Part shown: positions 7,092 to 16,637 of the stretch, one piece after another
Position numbering within the stretch: the stretch's first letter is position 1
Layout: each line of letters begins with the position of its first letter
Notes under the pieces: model-generated
What the model saw: the letters and a program-made list of their open reading frames with translations, nothing else
Told to the model about the DNA's origin: nothing
Database searches by the model: none
Position numbers and translations under genes: made by a program
NCBI GenBank assembly: GCA_009699645.1
Contig: WLNU01000007.1
Location: 1 to 22,399, forward strand
Direction of reading: 5' to 3'
DNA length: 22,399 bases
From: Actinomycetota bacterium
GTDB taxonomy: Bacteria; Actinomycetota; Actinomycetes; Nanopelagicales; Nanopelagicaceae

Positions 7092-8588
7092 ATGACCACA
7101 CTAAAAATATCTGATGGCCTCCTTAAAGATGAAGTTCTAGTTTTAGGGTTGGCATCTACAAACGCCAAAGGCGGCATTGCAATCGAATCTGGTGACTTAG
7201 CCATCGATACAAAAGCGATTCTGGCATCACTTATTGAAATGGGTGCTACGGGCGCTGCAGATGAGGTCATTAAAACTCCGGGCAGCGCAGTGAGCATGAT
7301 GGTCTTTACAGGTCTTGGCAAAAAATCTAACTCCTACTCACACGAGAGCCTGCGCCGAGCAGCTGGGGCCGCATCACGAGCTCTGGCAGGTACAAACGCT
7401 GCAACATTTTCCCTCTCTTCAACAACTCCTGAATCCATCGCAGCTGTTGCCGAAGGCGCAGCCCTTGGTGCATATGTCTTTAGTGAGTTCAGAGGATCAT
7501 CCAAGGCCGAGCACAAGGCGGCTCTAAAGACGATTACTATCTACAGTAAATCTGCATCTAAGCCAGATGCAAAGGCCGCTATTGCGCGCGCAAAGATTAT
7601 TGCCGATTACACTTTTTTAGTACGCGATTTAATCAACACCCCTCCCTCGCATTTAACGCCTGACTCTTTCACTAAAAAATTAGCAGTTGCATTTAAGGCC
7701 GCTGGCGGGTTGAAGGCTGGATTAAAGATAACTATCTGGGATGAGAAGCAACTTAAATCACAAGGCTTTGGTGGAATTATTGGAGTCGGTCAGGGATCGG
7801 CCAATCCACCACGTCTTCTACATATCTCCTACACACCAAAGGGTGCAATCAAAAAGCGATATGCATTTATAGGTAAGGGAATCACTTTCGATACAGGTGG
7901 TTTAGCTCTCAAGCCGGCCCTCGGCATGGAGGCGATGAAATCAGATATGAGCGGGGCAGCTGCAGTATGTGCTGCAACACTGGCCATTGCAGCGCTCAAA
8001 CTCCCTGTTGCAATTGAGACCTGGGCGCCGTTGGCTGAAAATATGCCAAGTGATAAGGCGACTCGCCCAAGTGACATCATTACGATTTTCGGTGGCAAAA
8101 CTATTGAAGTATTAAATCCCGATGCAGAGGGGCGCTTAGTTTTAGCCGATGCTTTGGTAAAGGCTCAAGCCAGCAAGAACAAACTCGATGGAATCATCGA
8201 TGTTGCAACGTTGACTGGCGCACAAGTTATCGCCCTCGGCACACGCACGAGTGCTGTTATGACAAATAACGAAGAGTTCTCATCAGAGTTCTTAGCTGCT
8301 GCCTCAAAGAGTGGCGAACAGTTTTGGCCGATGCCATTGCCTGTTGAACTACGTGCATCTCTTGACTCACCAGTTGCAGATATGGCCAACATTGGAGATC
8401 GAAGCGGCGGCATGTTGGTCGCTGGCCTCTTCTTAAAAGAGTTTGTTCATCCAGATATGCCGTGGCTGCATTTAGATATCGCAGGTCCAGCCTTTAATAC
8501 CGCCAAGGCACATGGATATACCCCAGTCGGTGGCACTGGGATCGCACTTCGCGCACTCGTGACCTTGGTTGAAGGGGCAAGCAACTAG
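7092..8588 (+). CDS. pepA: Leucyl aminopeptidase, M17 family
   Basis: This 498-residue cytosolic di-zinc exopeptidase removes N-terminal residues from peptides. The catalytic C-terminal domain is complete: metal ligand Lys262 and Asp267 in GKGITFDTGG, the catalytic lysine in LALKP, the KSDMSGAAAV Asp, and NPDAEGRL at 342-349 supplying Asp, Glu and Arg. The family signature is normally NTDAEGRL, so Pro at the second position is a substitution to note. The N-terminal ~180 residues form the macro-like hexamerisation domain. I use the ATG at 7092; an in-frame TTG at 7053 would overlap the gcvT start and adds no family-like sequence. The neighbour order pepA, lpd, sucB is familiar from actinomycetes. 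Confidence 0.93.
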   Translation: MTTLKISDGLLKDEVLVLGLASTNAKGGIAIESGDLAIDTKAILASLIEMGATGAADEVIKTPGSAVSMMVFTGLGKKSNSYSHESLRRAAGAASRALAGTNAATFSLSSTTPESIAAVAEGAALGAYVFSEFRGSSKAEHKAALKTITIYSKSASKPDAKAAIARAKIIADYTFLVRDLINTPPSHLTPDSFTKKLAVAFKAAGGLKAGLKITIWDEKQLKSQGFGGIIGVGQGSANPPRLLHISYTPKGAIKKRYAFIGKGITFDTGGLALKPALGMEAMKSDMSGAAAVCAATLAIAALKLPVAIETWAPLAENMPSDKATRPSDIITIFGGKTIEVLNPDAEGRLVLADALVKAQASKNKLDGIIDVATLTGAQVIALGTRTSAVMTNNEEFSSEFLAAASKSGEQFWPMPLPVELRASLDSPVADMANIGDRSGGMLVAGLFLKEFVHPDMPWLHLDIAGPAFNTAKAHGYTPVGGTGIALRALVTLVEGASN

Positions 8589-8658
8589 GCATTGGGTAGT
8601 TTCACCCCTGTACGGCAAGATAGAGTCCTGCAGATATTCCACGAACGGAGCAGTAAAC

Positions 8659-10026
8659 GTGTCAGAGTTTGATCTAGTCATCATCGGTGGGGGTAGCGGC
8701 GGATATGCCTGTGCCCTGCGAAGTGCTCAGTTAGGAAAGAGCGTCGTTCTCATCGAGGCCGACAAGGTCGGCGGCACATGTTTGCATAGAGGCTGCATTC
8801 CAACAAAGGCGCTGCTGCACTCGGCCGAGATCGCCGATGGCGCTCGTGAAGCTGCAAAGTTTGGAGTTAAATCTAGCTTTGATGGAATCGACATGGCTGG
8901 AGTCAATAGCTACAAAGATGGTGTTGTCTCCCGTCTTCATAAAGGCTTGCAGGGTTTAATTAAGTCACGTGCGATTACATACGTTGAGGGACATGGAAAG
9001 TTGGTCTCAAAAAACTCAGTAGAAGTCAACGGCCAGATTTACACCGGTAAAAATATAGTTCTTGCAACTGGATCCTATGCCAAGAGTTTGCCAGGTCTTG
9101 AAATCGATGGAAAGCAGATCATTACATCCGATCACGGCACAAAGATGGATTACGTTCCAAAGAGCGTTATCGTCTTAGGTGGCGGGGTCATCGGATGCGA
9201 ATTTGCATCTGTGTGGAAATCTTTTGGCGCTGAAGTAACAATTATCGAAGGTCTGCCACACTTAATCGCCCTTGAGGACGAGTCATCGAGTAAGCAGTTA
9301 GAGCGTGCATTTAGGAAACGTGGAATTAACTTCGAGCTTGGAACATATTTCAAATCTGTTACCACTAACAAAAAAGGTGTTGAAGTTACTCTTGAAAATG
9401 GAAAGAGCTTCACCGCCGAAATTCTTTTGGTCTCAGTTGGTCGTGGCCCAGTTTCAGCCAACTTGGGCTATGAAGAGGCTGGCATCACTATGGATCGAGG
9501 CTACGTTTTAGTTGATGAGAAGTGCCGCACCAATGTGCCTGGCATCTGGGCCGTTGGCGATCTCATACCGACATTGCAGTTAGCTCACGTGGGCTTTGCC
9601 GAAGGTATGTTGGTCGCAGAAGAGATTGCAGGATTAAATCCACGTCCAATTAACTATGATGGAATTCCACGTGTTACATACTCTGATCCTGAAGTTGCAT
9701 CGGTTGGCTTAACAACTGCCGAAGCAAAGAGGCGTGGACACGAAGTGATCGAGCTCAGTTATGACTTAGCTGGAAACGGCAAGGCGCAGATTCTTGGAAC
9801 AGCTGGCTCTATTAAATTAATCGCTGAAAAAGATGGTCCCATTCTCGGTGTGCACATGGTCGGTGCCCGTGTTGGCGAACTATTGGCTGAGGCCGAACTG
9901 ATCTTTAACTGGGAGGCACGTGCAGTCGACGTAGCATCCTTGATTCATGCCCACCCCACCCTTTCTGAGGCGATGGGTGAGGCACACATGGCACTTGCAG
10001 GCAAACCGCTCCACGCACACGGATAA
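8659..10026 (+). CDS. lpdA: Dihydrolipoyl dehydrogenase (E3)
   Basis: This 455-residue FAD flavoprotein reoxidises the dihydrolipoyl arms of 2-oxoacid dehydrogenase complexes and the glycine cleavage H protein, reducing NAD+. The N-terminal FAD-binding GGGSGG lies at 10-15. The redox-active disulfide is Cys41/Cys46 in [13 protein letters not shown], followed by an NAD-binding [13 protein letters not shown] and the second FAD motif WAVGDL. The C-terminal interface motif HPTLSE supplies the His432/Glu437 catalytic dyad. The start is GTG at 8659, with GGAG at 8647-8650; a longer reading frame from 8569 would overlap pepA and adds no family sequence. sucB follows after 17 nt, so E3 and E2 are co-transcribed. 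A promoter probably lies in the 70-bp gap after pepA, but I cannot place it. Confidence 0.95.
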   Translation: MSEFDLVIIGGGSGGYACALRSAQLGKSVVLIEADKVGGTCLHRGCIPTKALLHSAEIADGAREAAKFGVKSSFDGIDMAGVNSYKDGVVSRLHKGLQGLIKSRAITYVEGHGKLVSKNSVEVNGQIYTGKNIVLATGSYAKSLPGLEIDGKQIITSDHGTKMDYVPKSVIVLGGGVIGCEFASVWKSFGAEVTIIEGLPHLIALEDESSSKQLERAFRKRGINFELGTYFKSVTTNKKGVEVTLENGKSFTAEILLVSVGRGPVSANLGYEEAGITMDRGYVLVDEKCRTNVPGIWAVGDLIPTLQLAHVGFAEGMLVAEEIAGLNPRPINYDGIPRVTYSDPEVASVGLTTAEAKRRGHEVIELSYDLAGNGKAQILGTAGSIKLIAEKDGPILGVHMVGARVGELLAEAELIFNWEARAVDVASLIHAHPTLSEAMGEAHMALAGKPLHAHG

Positions 10027-10043
10027 TCAAGGAGAATATAGAT

Positions 10044-11366
10044 ATGTCATTTTCACTAACCATGCCAGCACTCGGTGAGAGCGTTACCGAAGGAACTGTT
10101 ACACGATGGTTAAAAAATGTTGGTGACACTGTCGCTGTCGATGAAGCGTTGCTAGAAGTATCAACTGACAAAGTAGATACCGAGATTCCATCTCCAGTTG
10201 CAGGCATTCTGCTCTCGATCGATGTTCCTATTGATTCCACCGTTGCAGTCGGTGCTCGCTTAGCAGTCATCGGAGAGAGCGCAGAGGCAGCCCCCGTAGT
10301 TGTCGCCCCCGTTGTCGCCCCCGTTGTTGCCCCACCTGTAGTTGTTGCGCCCGTTGTTGCAGCCCCCGTTGTTGCAGCCCCTGTAGTTGTTGCACCAGTT
10401 GTAGTAGCCCCTGTAGTTGTTGCGCCAGCGGCACCCCTTACCCAGTCAAGTGATGCCTATGTGACTCCCCTGGTTCGCAAACTCGCAAATGATTTGGGCA
10501 TCAACCTTGCAAACGTTAAGGGCACCGGAGTTGGTGGACGCATTCGTCGCGAAGATGTCGAAGCCTTATCTGCTCCAGTTGCGCCAGTAACTAGCATGCC
10601 GGCTGTAGCTCATGTTCCATCGGCAGCGCCTTCCGTTGCAGTTTCGCCTCTACGTGGCACAACAGTAACTATGACCAGACTTCGCAAAGTTATTGCAGCG
10701 CGCATGCTTGAATCTCTACAAGTGAGCGCCCAGTTAACAACTGTCGTCGAAGTCGATGTTACAAAGATTGCACGACTACGCGATCGTGCCAAATCAACAT
10801 TTGAGGCACTCGAGGGCGTCAAACTCTCGTTTCTTCCATTTTTTGCCGTTTCAATCTGTGAGGCATTAAAGCAACACCCCGTACTGAACGCATCGGTTGA
10901 AGGTGATCAGATTACCTATCACGGTACCGAACACTTAGGTATTGCAGTTGATACTGAGCGCGGTCTACTGGTACCGGTTATGGCAAATGCAGGTGATTTA
11001 AATATGGGAGGCATTGCACGAAAGATCGCCGACCTTGCCGCACGTACGCGCGATAACAAAGTAACTCCAGACGAGCTCGGTGGCGGAACATTTACTCTGA
11101 CAAATACCGGTAGCCGAGGCGCACTCTTTGATACTCCGATTATCAACCAGCCACAGGTTGCAATCCTTGGCCTTGGCGCAGTTGTTAAGCGTCCAATGGT
11201 TGTGCGCGGTGACGATGGTGGAGAGAGCATTGCGATTCGATCTATGGTCTATCTGGCTCTCTCATACGATCACCGAGTTGTAGATGGTGCGGATGCAGCA
11301 CGTTTCTTAGTAACGCTCAAAGAGCGTCTTGAAGGTGGAGCATTCGAATCTGATTTAGGTCTCTAA
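10044..11366 (+). CDS. sucB: 2-oxoglutarate dehydrogenase E2 (dihydrolipoyl succinyltransferase)
   Basis: This 440-residue acyltransferase is the core of a 2-oxoacid dehydrogenase complex. It has one N-terminal lipoyl domain with the lipoylated Lys43 in [10 protein letters not shown] linker of repeated Val-Ala-Pro units (about residues 83-132) is followed by an E1/E3-binding domain from about 140 ([25 protein letters not shown]). The catalytic domain has [14 protein letters not shown] with His410 and Asp414. A strong AAGGAG (10029-10034) precedes the ATG. Many actinobacterial homologues carry two or three lipoyl domains and exceed 550 residues; this one has a single lipoyl domain. It could serve the pyruvate complex too, since sequence alone does not separate the two. 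Lipoylation would depend on lipB/lipA encoded about 5 kb downstream. Confidence 0.9.
   Translation: MSFSLTMPALGESVTEGTVTRWLKNVGDTVAVDEALLEVSTDKVDTEIPSPVAGILLSIDVPIDSTVAVGARLAVIGESAEAAPVVVAPVVAPVVAPPVVVAPVVAAPVVAAPVVVAPVVVAPVVVAPAAPLTQSSDAYVTPLVRKLANDLGINLANVKGTGVGGRIRREDVEALSAPVAPVTSMPAVAHVPSAAPSVAVSPLRGTTVTMTRLRKVIAARMLESLQVSAQLTTVVEVDVTKIARLRDRAKSTFEALEGVKLSFLPFFAVSICEALKQHPVLNASVEGDQITYHGTEHLGIAVDTERGLLVPVMANAGDLNMGGIARKIADLAARTRDNKVTPDELGGGTFTLTNTGSRGALFDTPIINQPQVAILGLGAVVKRPMVVRGDDGGESIAIRSMVYLALSYDHRVVDGADAARFLVTLKERLEGGAFESDLGL
10292..10437 (+). repeat. Degenerate tandem repeat encoding the Val-Ala-Pro linker of sucB
   Basis: A run of 12-15 bp units, alternating CCCGTTGTTGC-like and CCTGTAGTTGTTGC-like words, encodes repeated APVV / APVVV. 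It lies in the flexible linker between the lipoyl and E3-binding domains. Codon variation between units shows it is not a recent perfect duplication throughout. Repeat number is likely to vary between strains. Confidence 0.85.
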
Positions 11367-11371
11367 AACTA

Positions 11372-12262
11372 ATGCGAGTTCCAGAACGCATTGCTATTAC
11401 CGGATCATCGGGATTAATTGGCACGGCCCTAGTTGGTCACTTAAAATCTGAGGGCCACACTGTCCAGCGCCTTGTTCGTCGTGCACCTGTTGCAGTCGAT
11501 GAGGTTACGTGGGATCCGCATACAGGGTACGTAGATTTAAGCGCCCTTGAAGGTGTCGATGCGATTATTCACTTAGCTGGTGCACCGGTTGACGATAAGC
11601 GCTGGAGTAAGAAGTTCAAGGCAGAGATTTTGAACTCGCGCTTAATGGGAACAACCACAATTGCAAAGGCGGTTGCTGAAGTTAAACCCGATGTCTTTAT
11701 TTCGGCCAGTGCTGTTGGTTGGTATGGCGAGAGCGGTAACCGCGCAGTCATCGAATCAGATCGAGTGGGTGATGGTTTTCTAGCTGCAGTCTGTCGTGAG
11801 TGGGAGGCTGCGGCCGATTTAGCAGGTGGGGTCCGCACCGTAAAGCTAAGAACAGGTTTGGTATTAGATCCAACGGGCGGTGCACTTGGCAAGATGCTTC
11901 CGCTCTTTCGATTAGGTTTTGGTGGCAAGCTCGGTAGCGGCAAGCAATGGTGGTCATGGATCACACTGCATGATGTCGTTAGAGCAATTGAATTTGCACT
12001 TGTTGAGGATATCTCGGGTCCAGTTAATCTGAGCGCACCCAATCCAGTAACAAATCAAGAGTTCACATCGGCCTTAGCCCGCGCACTCCATCGACCTGCA
12101 GTATTTCCTGCACCAGCCTTTGCATTAAAGGCCGTGCTCGGTGGCTTCTCAGGTGAGGTCTTGGGCTCCAAACGCGTTATCCCACAGGCACTTCTCGATG
12201 CTGGATTTACGTGGGACTACCCGCATCTCTCTGATGCACTGGCTGCCTTAGTGGAGGGCTAG
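11372..12262 (+). CDS. TIGR01777 family NAD-dependent epimerase-like protein (YfcH-like)
   Basis: This 296-residue extended short-chain dehydrogenase-like protein belongs to TIGR01777, whose substrate is not established. The N-terminal Rossmann motif ITGSSGLIGTAL is intact. The family hallmarks follow: AIIHLAGAPVDDKRW, SASAVGWYGESGN with the YG of the active-site region, and FLAAVCREWEAAA. The C-terminal DUF1731-like segment reads KRVIPQALLDAGFTWDYP. Length is normal. It starts 5 nt after the sucB stop with no visible Shine-Dalgarno, so it is probably translated by coupling or reinitiation within the lpd-sucB transcript. Its last 15 nt overlap the convergent FAD-dependent gene. Its standing place after sucB recalls other actinomycetes, but a metabolic link is unproven. 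Confidence 0.88.
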   Translation: MRVPERIAITGSSGLIGTALVGHLKSEGHTVQRLVRRAPVAVDEVTWDPHTGYVDLSALEGVDAIIHLAGAPVDDKRWSKKFKAEILNSRLMGTTTIAKAVAEVKPDVFISASAVGWYGESGNRAVIESDRVGDGFLAAVCREWEAAADLAGGVRTVKLRTGLVLDPTGGALGKMLPLFRLGFGGKLGSGKQWWSWITLHDVVRAIEFALVEDISGPVNLSAPNPVTNQEFTSALARALHRPAVFPAPAFALKAVLGGFSGEVLGSKRVIPQALLDAGFTWDYPHLSDALAALVEG

Positions 12263-13417
12263 CTCGGCGGCTAACTTTCCAGAAAATAGAGCGCCTTGTT
12301 GTGATGGCACTGCACAGTAATCTCCTGCAACGAAAACTCTCTCACGTATCTTTAATGGTTTAGAGAGTGATTTACCGATGTAGTGCAGAGGCAATGCCGA
12401 TGGAATTTCATACTTAGCAATTAAGGGCCAATCGCGTGTATCGGTCTGCCACAAAAGCGCTAGGTGGCGCCTGACTTCAGACTCATTAATATTTAGTCCG
12501 GTAGTTGATGAGATCAAATGCTCACCCTTTGGTGCATATGATGATGAGATATCAGAGACGACGACACTATTAATCACCGGTCCCCTGCGTTGCCCATCCA
12601 CGATTAAACGCCCTGTACCCGATGGGTTGTTCTGACATGAGTGATACCAGGTAATACAGCCAGCCATGGGATTCACATCACTTAGATCTAATAACTGTGT
12701 CGCAGTGCTGGCATCGGTTGCAACAATTATTGCACCAGCTGTGATCTCCCCCATTGTGGTTTCAAGAGTTAAATTACTGATCCGCTCTACTCGTGTATTT
12801 AAATGTAACTCTGGCAATCTCTTTGCAAGTGCAAAGGCAAGCTCACCAACACCAAGACGTGGTAGACCTGGTGAGCCGTTAACAAATGAGCGAATAATAG
12901 ATAACCCATAACGAGCATCGATATTCTCTGGCTCAGCTAGAAATACTCCTGTCAGAAATGGGCGCAATACTCGTTCATATGTTGCTCCTAATGAGGCAAG
13001 CAGCTGCCCAATGGATTCATCTGCCTTCGGTCGCGATAGCAGAAGCTGCAGAAGCGCTAACTTTTGCGGGATCGATCCCGTTGCTCTATCTAGAGCTGCA
13101 AGGGGGGCCTTTCGCGGATCGCCAATTGCATGACGAGTATCTCCCAGCGCAACTTCAATGACTCGCGGTGCTGGGATGAAGTCAATCTCAGAGATAACAT
13201 CGAGTTCGACAAGTGATGGATAGCGCGAGTTGATGAGTTGGAATCCGCGGTCACAGAGAAAACCATGTATTGAATCCGTTGCTACACGCCCACCCGCTCG
13301 ATCACTTGCCTCTAGTACTGCTACATCTGCGCCTTTGCTCTGTAGGTGCAGCCCCGCGCTCAATCCAGCCAATCCGGCGCCTACAACTACGACGTCAAAT
13401 CGCTTAGTCATGCTCAT
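12248..13417 (-). CDS. FAD-dependent amine-oxidase / phytoene-desaturase-like oxidoreductase
   Basis: This 389-residue flavoprotein is of the amine-oxidase/NAD(P)-binding Rossmann-like superfamily. The FAD-binding motif VVGAGLAGLSAG lies at about 11-22, with the second part of the fold EASDRAGGRVAT at about 35-46. The C-terminal FAD contact region is FVAGDYCAVPSQQGALFSGKLAA. The substrate is unknown. Related proteins act on carotenoids, protoporphyrinogen or amines, and I see nothing to choose between them. Two possible ATG starts, at 13417 and 13411, both fall inside the 3' end of the upstream Gfo/Idh gene, so it is the third gene of an overlapping minus-strand operon. Its 3' end overlaps the TIGR01777 gene. 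Confidence 0.8.
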   Translation of the reverse strand: MSMTKRFDVVVVGAGLAGLSAGLHLQSKGADVAVLEASDRAGGRVATDSIHGFLCDRGFQLINSRYPSLVELDVISEIDFIPAPRVIEVALGDTRHAIGDPRKAPLAALDRATGSIPQKLALLQLLLSRPKADESIGQLLASLGATYERVLRPFLTGVFLAEPENIDARYGLSIIRSFVNGSPGLPRLGVGELAFALAKRLPELHLNTRVERISNLTLETTMGEITAGAIIVATDASTATQLLDLSDVNPMAGCITWYHSCQNNPSGTGRLIVDGQRRGPVINSVVVSDISSSYAPKGEHLISSTTGLNINESEVRRHLALLWQTDTRDWPLIAKYEIPSALPLHYIGKSLSKPLKIRERVFVAGDYCAVPSQQGALFSGKLAAELALH

Positions 13418-14414
13418 TCATGAGGCGCGCTTGATCGATGATCTCTGCAACTAAGAGAGTGTCTTTGTTATCAATTGGCCATGGATTACTGCCGGCGATC
13501 GCACCGGCCACCGCGCTATAGAAGAGTGCGTAATTTCCCTCTTCGCCAGCTATCTCGTTGACATCATTACCTTGATGAATAAAAGCCCTTGATGCAGTTG
13601 GGACGCTCCACGTACCGCCCTTGGGATACATTCCATTTCGAAGTAACTCCTCTTGTGGATCTAAATCATTAATCACTAGGGCGCCTTTAGTCCCCAGAAT
13701 TCGAATCCGCGGTCCAGGTGCACCAACCACCGCACTTGCCGAAAGATATGAGATCACGCCATTGAGATGTTTGATTACTAAAAGCGAATCATCATCGGCG
13801 CCACCGCGCAAAGCTCGAACCGATGCGGTAACTAACGTTGCTGCACCGAACCAATCGATAGCCGTTGAAATCAGGTGCGGCTGTAAATCAAGTAGCTGTC
13901 CCCCACCATCGGCAACACTCATATTTTCACGCCACGATGTTGGATTTAGATCGGGGCGAAAGCGTTCAAAGCGCGAATCCATTCGGTGAATCACTCCAAG
14001 TTCACCAGATGCTATAACACGCTTAATTGTGAGTGCATCGCTATCCCAGCGCCTATTAAAGAAGGTTGAAACTGGAACATTGGCACTAAGGCCGGCATCG
14101 ATAATCGATTTCGTTTCAGCCAATGTGCGGCCCATCGGTTTATCAACAACTACAGGGATACCAGCCTTGATTGCAAGCAGGGCATCATGGGCATGAGCGA
14201 TGTTTGCAGAAGCAACAACTACTAAATCTAGTTTGTGAGCAACAAGCTCTTCCGTGGTTGCAACAACGTCTGCATTCGGAAAATCAAATGCAGCATGAGC
14301 TACCCGTTCGGCATTGCTGGTTTGAATTGCTGCGACTTCATACCCACACCCTTTAAGCAAAGGTGTATGGAAATAACGTCCTGCTAATCCATATCCAGCA
14401 ATGCCTACGCGCAT
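13404..14414 (-). CDS. Gfo/Idh/MocA family oxidoreductase
   Basis: This 336-residue NAD(P)-dependent dehydrogenase belongs to the Gfo/Idh/MocA family, which typically oxidises or reduces sugars, inositols or related polyols. The N-terminal Rossmann motif is VGIAGYGLAGRYFHTPLL. The family lysine signature occurs as VVVDKPMGRTLAE (Lys92), with DKP in place of the more usual EKP. The GGGQLLDLQPHLISTAIDWFG region supplies the conserved Asp/His of the active site. The substrate is not determinable. Its ATG overlaps the MMPL stop by one base (TAATG on the minus strand, 14412-14416), and the downstream FAD gene starts inside it, so the three genes appear translationally coupled. Confidence 0.88.
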   Translation of the reverse strand: MRVGIAGYGLAGRYFHTPLLKGCGYEVAAIQTSNAERVAHAAFDFPNADVVATTEELVAHKLDLVVVASANIAHAHDALLAIKAGIPVVVDKPMGRTLAETKSIIDAGLSANVPVSTFFNRRWDSDALTIKRVIASGELGVIHRMDSRFERFRPDLNPTSWRENMSVADGGGQLLDLQPHLISTAIDWFGAATLVTASVRALRGGADDDSLLVIKHLNGVISYLSASAVVGAPGPRIRILGTKGALVINDLDPQEELLRNGMYPKGGTWSVPTASRAFIHQGNDVNEIAGEEGNYALFYSAVAGAIAGSNPWPIDNKDTLLVAEIIDQARLMNEHD

Positions 14415-16561
14415 TAGCTCTTGATATCCTCACGCTGCAGTTTCGATGGCCACCAGATCTTTGGACCAATCTCATGGACCAAAGCTGGAACCAAGATTGA
14501 GCGAACAATGATGGTGTCTAGAAGTACTCCAAATGCCACTGCAAAGCCTAGCTCAGCTAGCGGCACTAAAGGTAACAACCCAAGAACTGCAAAAGTTGCG
14601 GCAAGAACGACACCGGCAGAAGTAATTACTGCCCCCGTTACTGTCACGCCCTTAATAATCCCTGCGCGAGTTCCAATTTTTTCACTCTCTTCACGTACAC
14701 GCGTCATAAGGAAGATGTTGTAATCGATTCCTAAGGCAACTAAGAAAATAAAGGCAAAGAGTGGGAATGAATTGTCTCCTCCTGCAAAGCCGAATATATG
14801 GTTAAAGACAAGAGCGCAAACTCCCAGAGTTGCAAAGTATGAAAGCAAGACAGTTCCAAGAAGGACTATGGCACTCAAAATACTTCGCAGCAGTAATCCA
14901 AGGATGATCGTAATCACAAGTAAAATAATTGGGATGATCGTCTTGTTATCCTGATTATTTGCGGTACGCACATCAAAGTAAACAGCACTTGTTCCACCAA
15001 CTAAAGATGAGGCATCTGCCGCATGGGCTAGTTCGCGAATCTTAGGAATATCATTTCCAGCTTCAACGCTATCTGGTGCCTTATCAAGAGTGAGATTCAA
15101 GATGGCTTTGTTATTAACTACCTTCAGGACCTTAGTCATTGGATCAACCAAGGGAAGAATCTCTGTAACACCTGGCCCACTCTTAACTGCAGCAGTGACA
15201 GCATCTATCTTGTCGACCGCAACAACTATTTGAGTTGGGTCACCCTCTCCACCCGGGAAGTGAGTAACAAGTAGTTTTTGGCCAACAACAGATTCTGGAT
15301 TACCAGTAAATGTATCGACTGTGCCAATGCCATCAGCTTTAAGTGTGGTTGAGGCAAAAGCAAAGAGTAAGAGGACTGAACCTGTGACGACCCATGCTTT
15401 CCGAGGATTGCGACCGATTCCATTTGCAAGCTTTGACCAAGGACCGCTCATCACATGGTCATCTCCATCAAAGAGTGGACGACGTGGCCAGAAGATCCAG
15501 CGGCCAAAGATCAATAGAAGGGCAGGCAGCAAGGTAAGAATTGTGATCATCGAACATACAATTCCAATAGCACCGATTGGTCCAAGGCCAGCGGTATTTG
15601 TTAGCTGGCTAAAGAGCAAAATAAGAAGTGAGATAGCAACAGTTGATCCCGAAGCAAGAATTGGTTCCCACACACCTTTATAAGCACTCTTCATCGCATC
15701 AAAACGATTTTCGTGAAGGTGCAGCTCTTCGCGATAGCGAGCGATAAGTAAGAGTGCGTAGTCGGTAGCCGCACCAATTACAAGAACTGAGAGGATTCCC
15801 TGTGATTGCCCATCGACATCAATGATGTTCTTCTTTGCAAGTAGATAAACAATTCCACCGGCAGTAGATAAGGCGAACAAAGAAGATAGGAGAGGAATAA
15901 TCCATAAAATTGGGGATCGATAAACCAAAATCAAAATTATCGCGACAACACCAAGTGTTGTTAAAAGTAGCGAAGAATCCAGAGTTCCAAAAGCGCTGAA
16001 GAGATCGCCCAGTAATCCGCCAGGACCTGTTACATAGTGAGTAAGACCATTTGCTTCAGCGACTGGTTTGATATCTGCACGAAGGGTTGCAACAACTTCA
16101 GGCAAGACGGGTTTATCATTAGATAGAGTTTTTGATATCGCATTTCCATCTAGAGGGACATTGGCCAAAATCGCTTTGCCATCTTGAGAAGGAAAGACAG
16201 TTATTTGCTGTCCAGGAGCTAGGAAATCAGAGATCTTAGATGCGGTCCCATCCAGAGTTAACCCACCAACTGTTGACATATGTGCATTAATCGCAGCAAA
16301 TGTCTCGGGAGTTGTTGTGCCTTCAAATAAGATCAAAGTTGGAAAATTGAAGCTGTCTTTTCCTGAAAAGGTTGCAATAACATCGGCTGCTTTTGTGGCT
16401 TCAGCGCCTTTAGGCAGGAAAGAAGAGTTGTTGTTCTCTTGAACTGAAGAGAGCTTGCCGAAAAGAGGTCCGAATATGCCTGTGATGCCAAACCAAACGA
16501 TTACTACCAAGAGTGCGATGGCAAAGGGCTTGCGGGTTTTTTGAACTGAGTGCGTGGACAT
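14414..16561 (-). CDS. MMPL/RND family membrane transporter
   Basis: This roughly 715-residue protein has the two-fold repeated RND architecture: one N-terminal helix (about residues 14-34), a large extracytoplasmic loop, a block of helices, a second loop and a second helix block. Both proton-relay Asp-Tyr pairs of the MmpL type are present: ATDYALLLIARYREE in the first half and GIDYNIFLMTRVREE in the second. Proton-driven export of lipids or other hydrophobic molecules is the family role; the cargo here is unknown. I choose the ATG at 16561, because AGGAAAGG lies upstream. An ATG at 16591 would add ten residues. It is the first gene of an overlapping minus-strand trio and is divergent from lipB. 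Confidence 0.9.
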   Translation of the reverse strand: MSTHSVQKTRKPFAIALLVVIVWFGITGIFGPLFGKLSSVQENNNSSFLPKGAEATKAADVIATFSGKDSFNFPTLILFEGTTTPETFAAINAHMSTVGGLTLDGTASKISDFLAPGQQITVFPSQDGKAILANVPLDGNAISKTLSNDKPVLPEVVATLRADIKPVAEANGLTHYVTGPGGLLGDLFSAFGTLDSSLLLTTLGVVAIILILVYRSPILWIIPLLSSLFALSTAGGIVYLLAKKNIIDVDGQSQGILSVLVIGAATDYALLLIARYREELHLHENRFDAMKSAYKGVWEPILASGSTVAISLLILLFSQLTNTAGLGPIGAIGIVCSMITILTLLPALLLIFGRWIFWPRRPLFDGDDHVMSGPWSKLANGIGRNPRKAWVVTGSVLLLFAFASTTLKADGIGTVDTFTGNPESVVGQKLLVTHFPGGEGDPTQIVVAVDKIDAVTAAVKSGPGVTEILPLVDPMTKVLKVVNNKAILNLTLDKAPDSVEAGNDIPKIRELAHAADASSLVGGTSAVYFDVRTANNQDNKTIIPIILLVITIILGLLLRSILSAIVLLGTVLLSYFATLGVCALVFNHIFGFAGGDNSFPLFAFIFLVALGIDYNIFLMTRVREESEKIGTRAGIIKGVTVTGAVITSAGVVLAATFAVLGLLPLVPLAELGFAVAFGVLLDTIIVRSILVPALVHEIGPKIWWPSKLQREDIKS

Positions 16562-16601
16562 GATGAAGTCGGCCTTTCCTAGAGGTCTCATGTGGCTTCA
16601 A

Positions 16602-16631
16602 TTGCTTAGGAGCCAATCCTACCTTTAGGCT
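16602..16631 (+). promoter_or_regulatory. Candidate leaderless promoter of lipB
   Basis: TTGCTT (16602-16607) and TAGGCT (16626-16631) are spaced 18 bp. They end 6 bp before the GTG at 16638, which has no Shine-Dalgarno. Transcription would begin at or next to the start codon. Confidence 0.5.
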
Positions 16632-16637
16632 AGTGCT

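Noticed and set aside
8569..8658. N-terminal extension of dihydrolipoyl dehydrogenase
   Set aside because: It overlaps pepA. The FAD-binding strand begins immediately after the GTG at 8659, which has a ribosome-binding site.
10292..10437. CRISPR-like or mobile repeat
   Set aside because: The repeats are short, degenerate, in frame and encode a Val-Ala-Pro linker within sucB; there are no unique spacers.
13621..13989. Plus-strand open frame inside the Gfo/Idh gene
   Set aside because: It is opposite a well-conserved enzyme, with Arg/Ser-rich composition typical of shadow translation.
14414..16561. Mycolic-acid transporter identity (MmpL3) for the MMPL protein
   Set aside because: The Asp-Tyr pairs mark the superfamily only. 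No mycolate genes are nearby and the protein is shorter than MmpL3.
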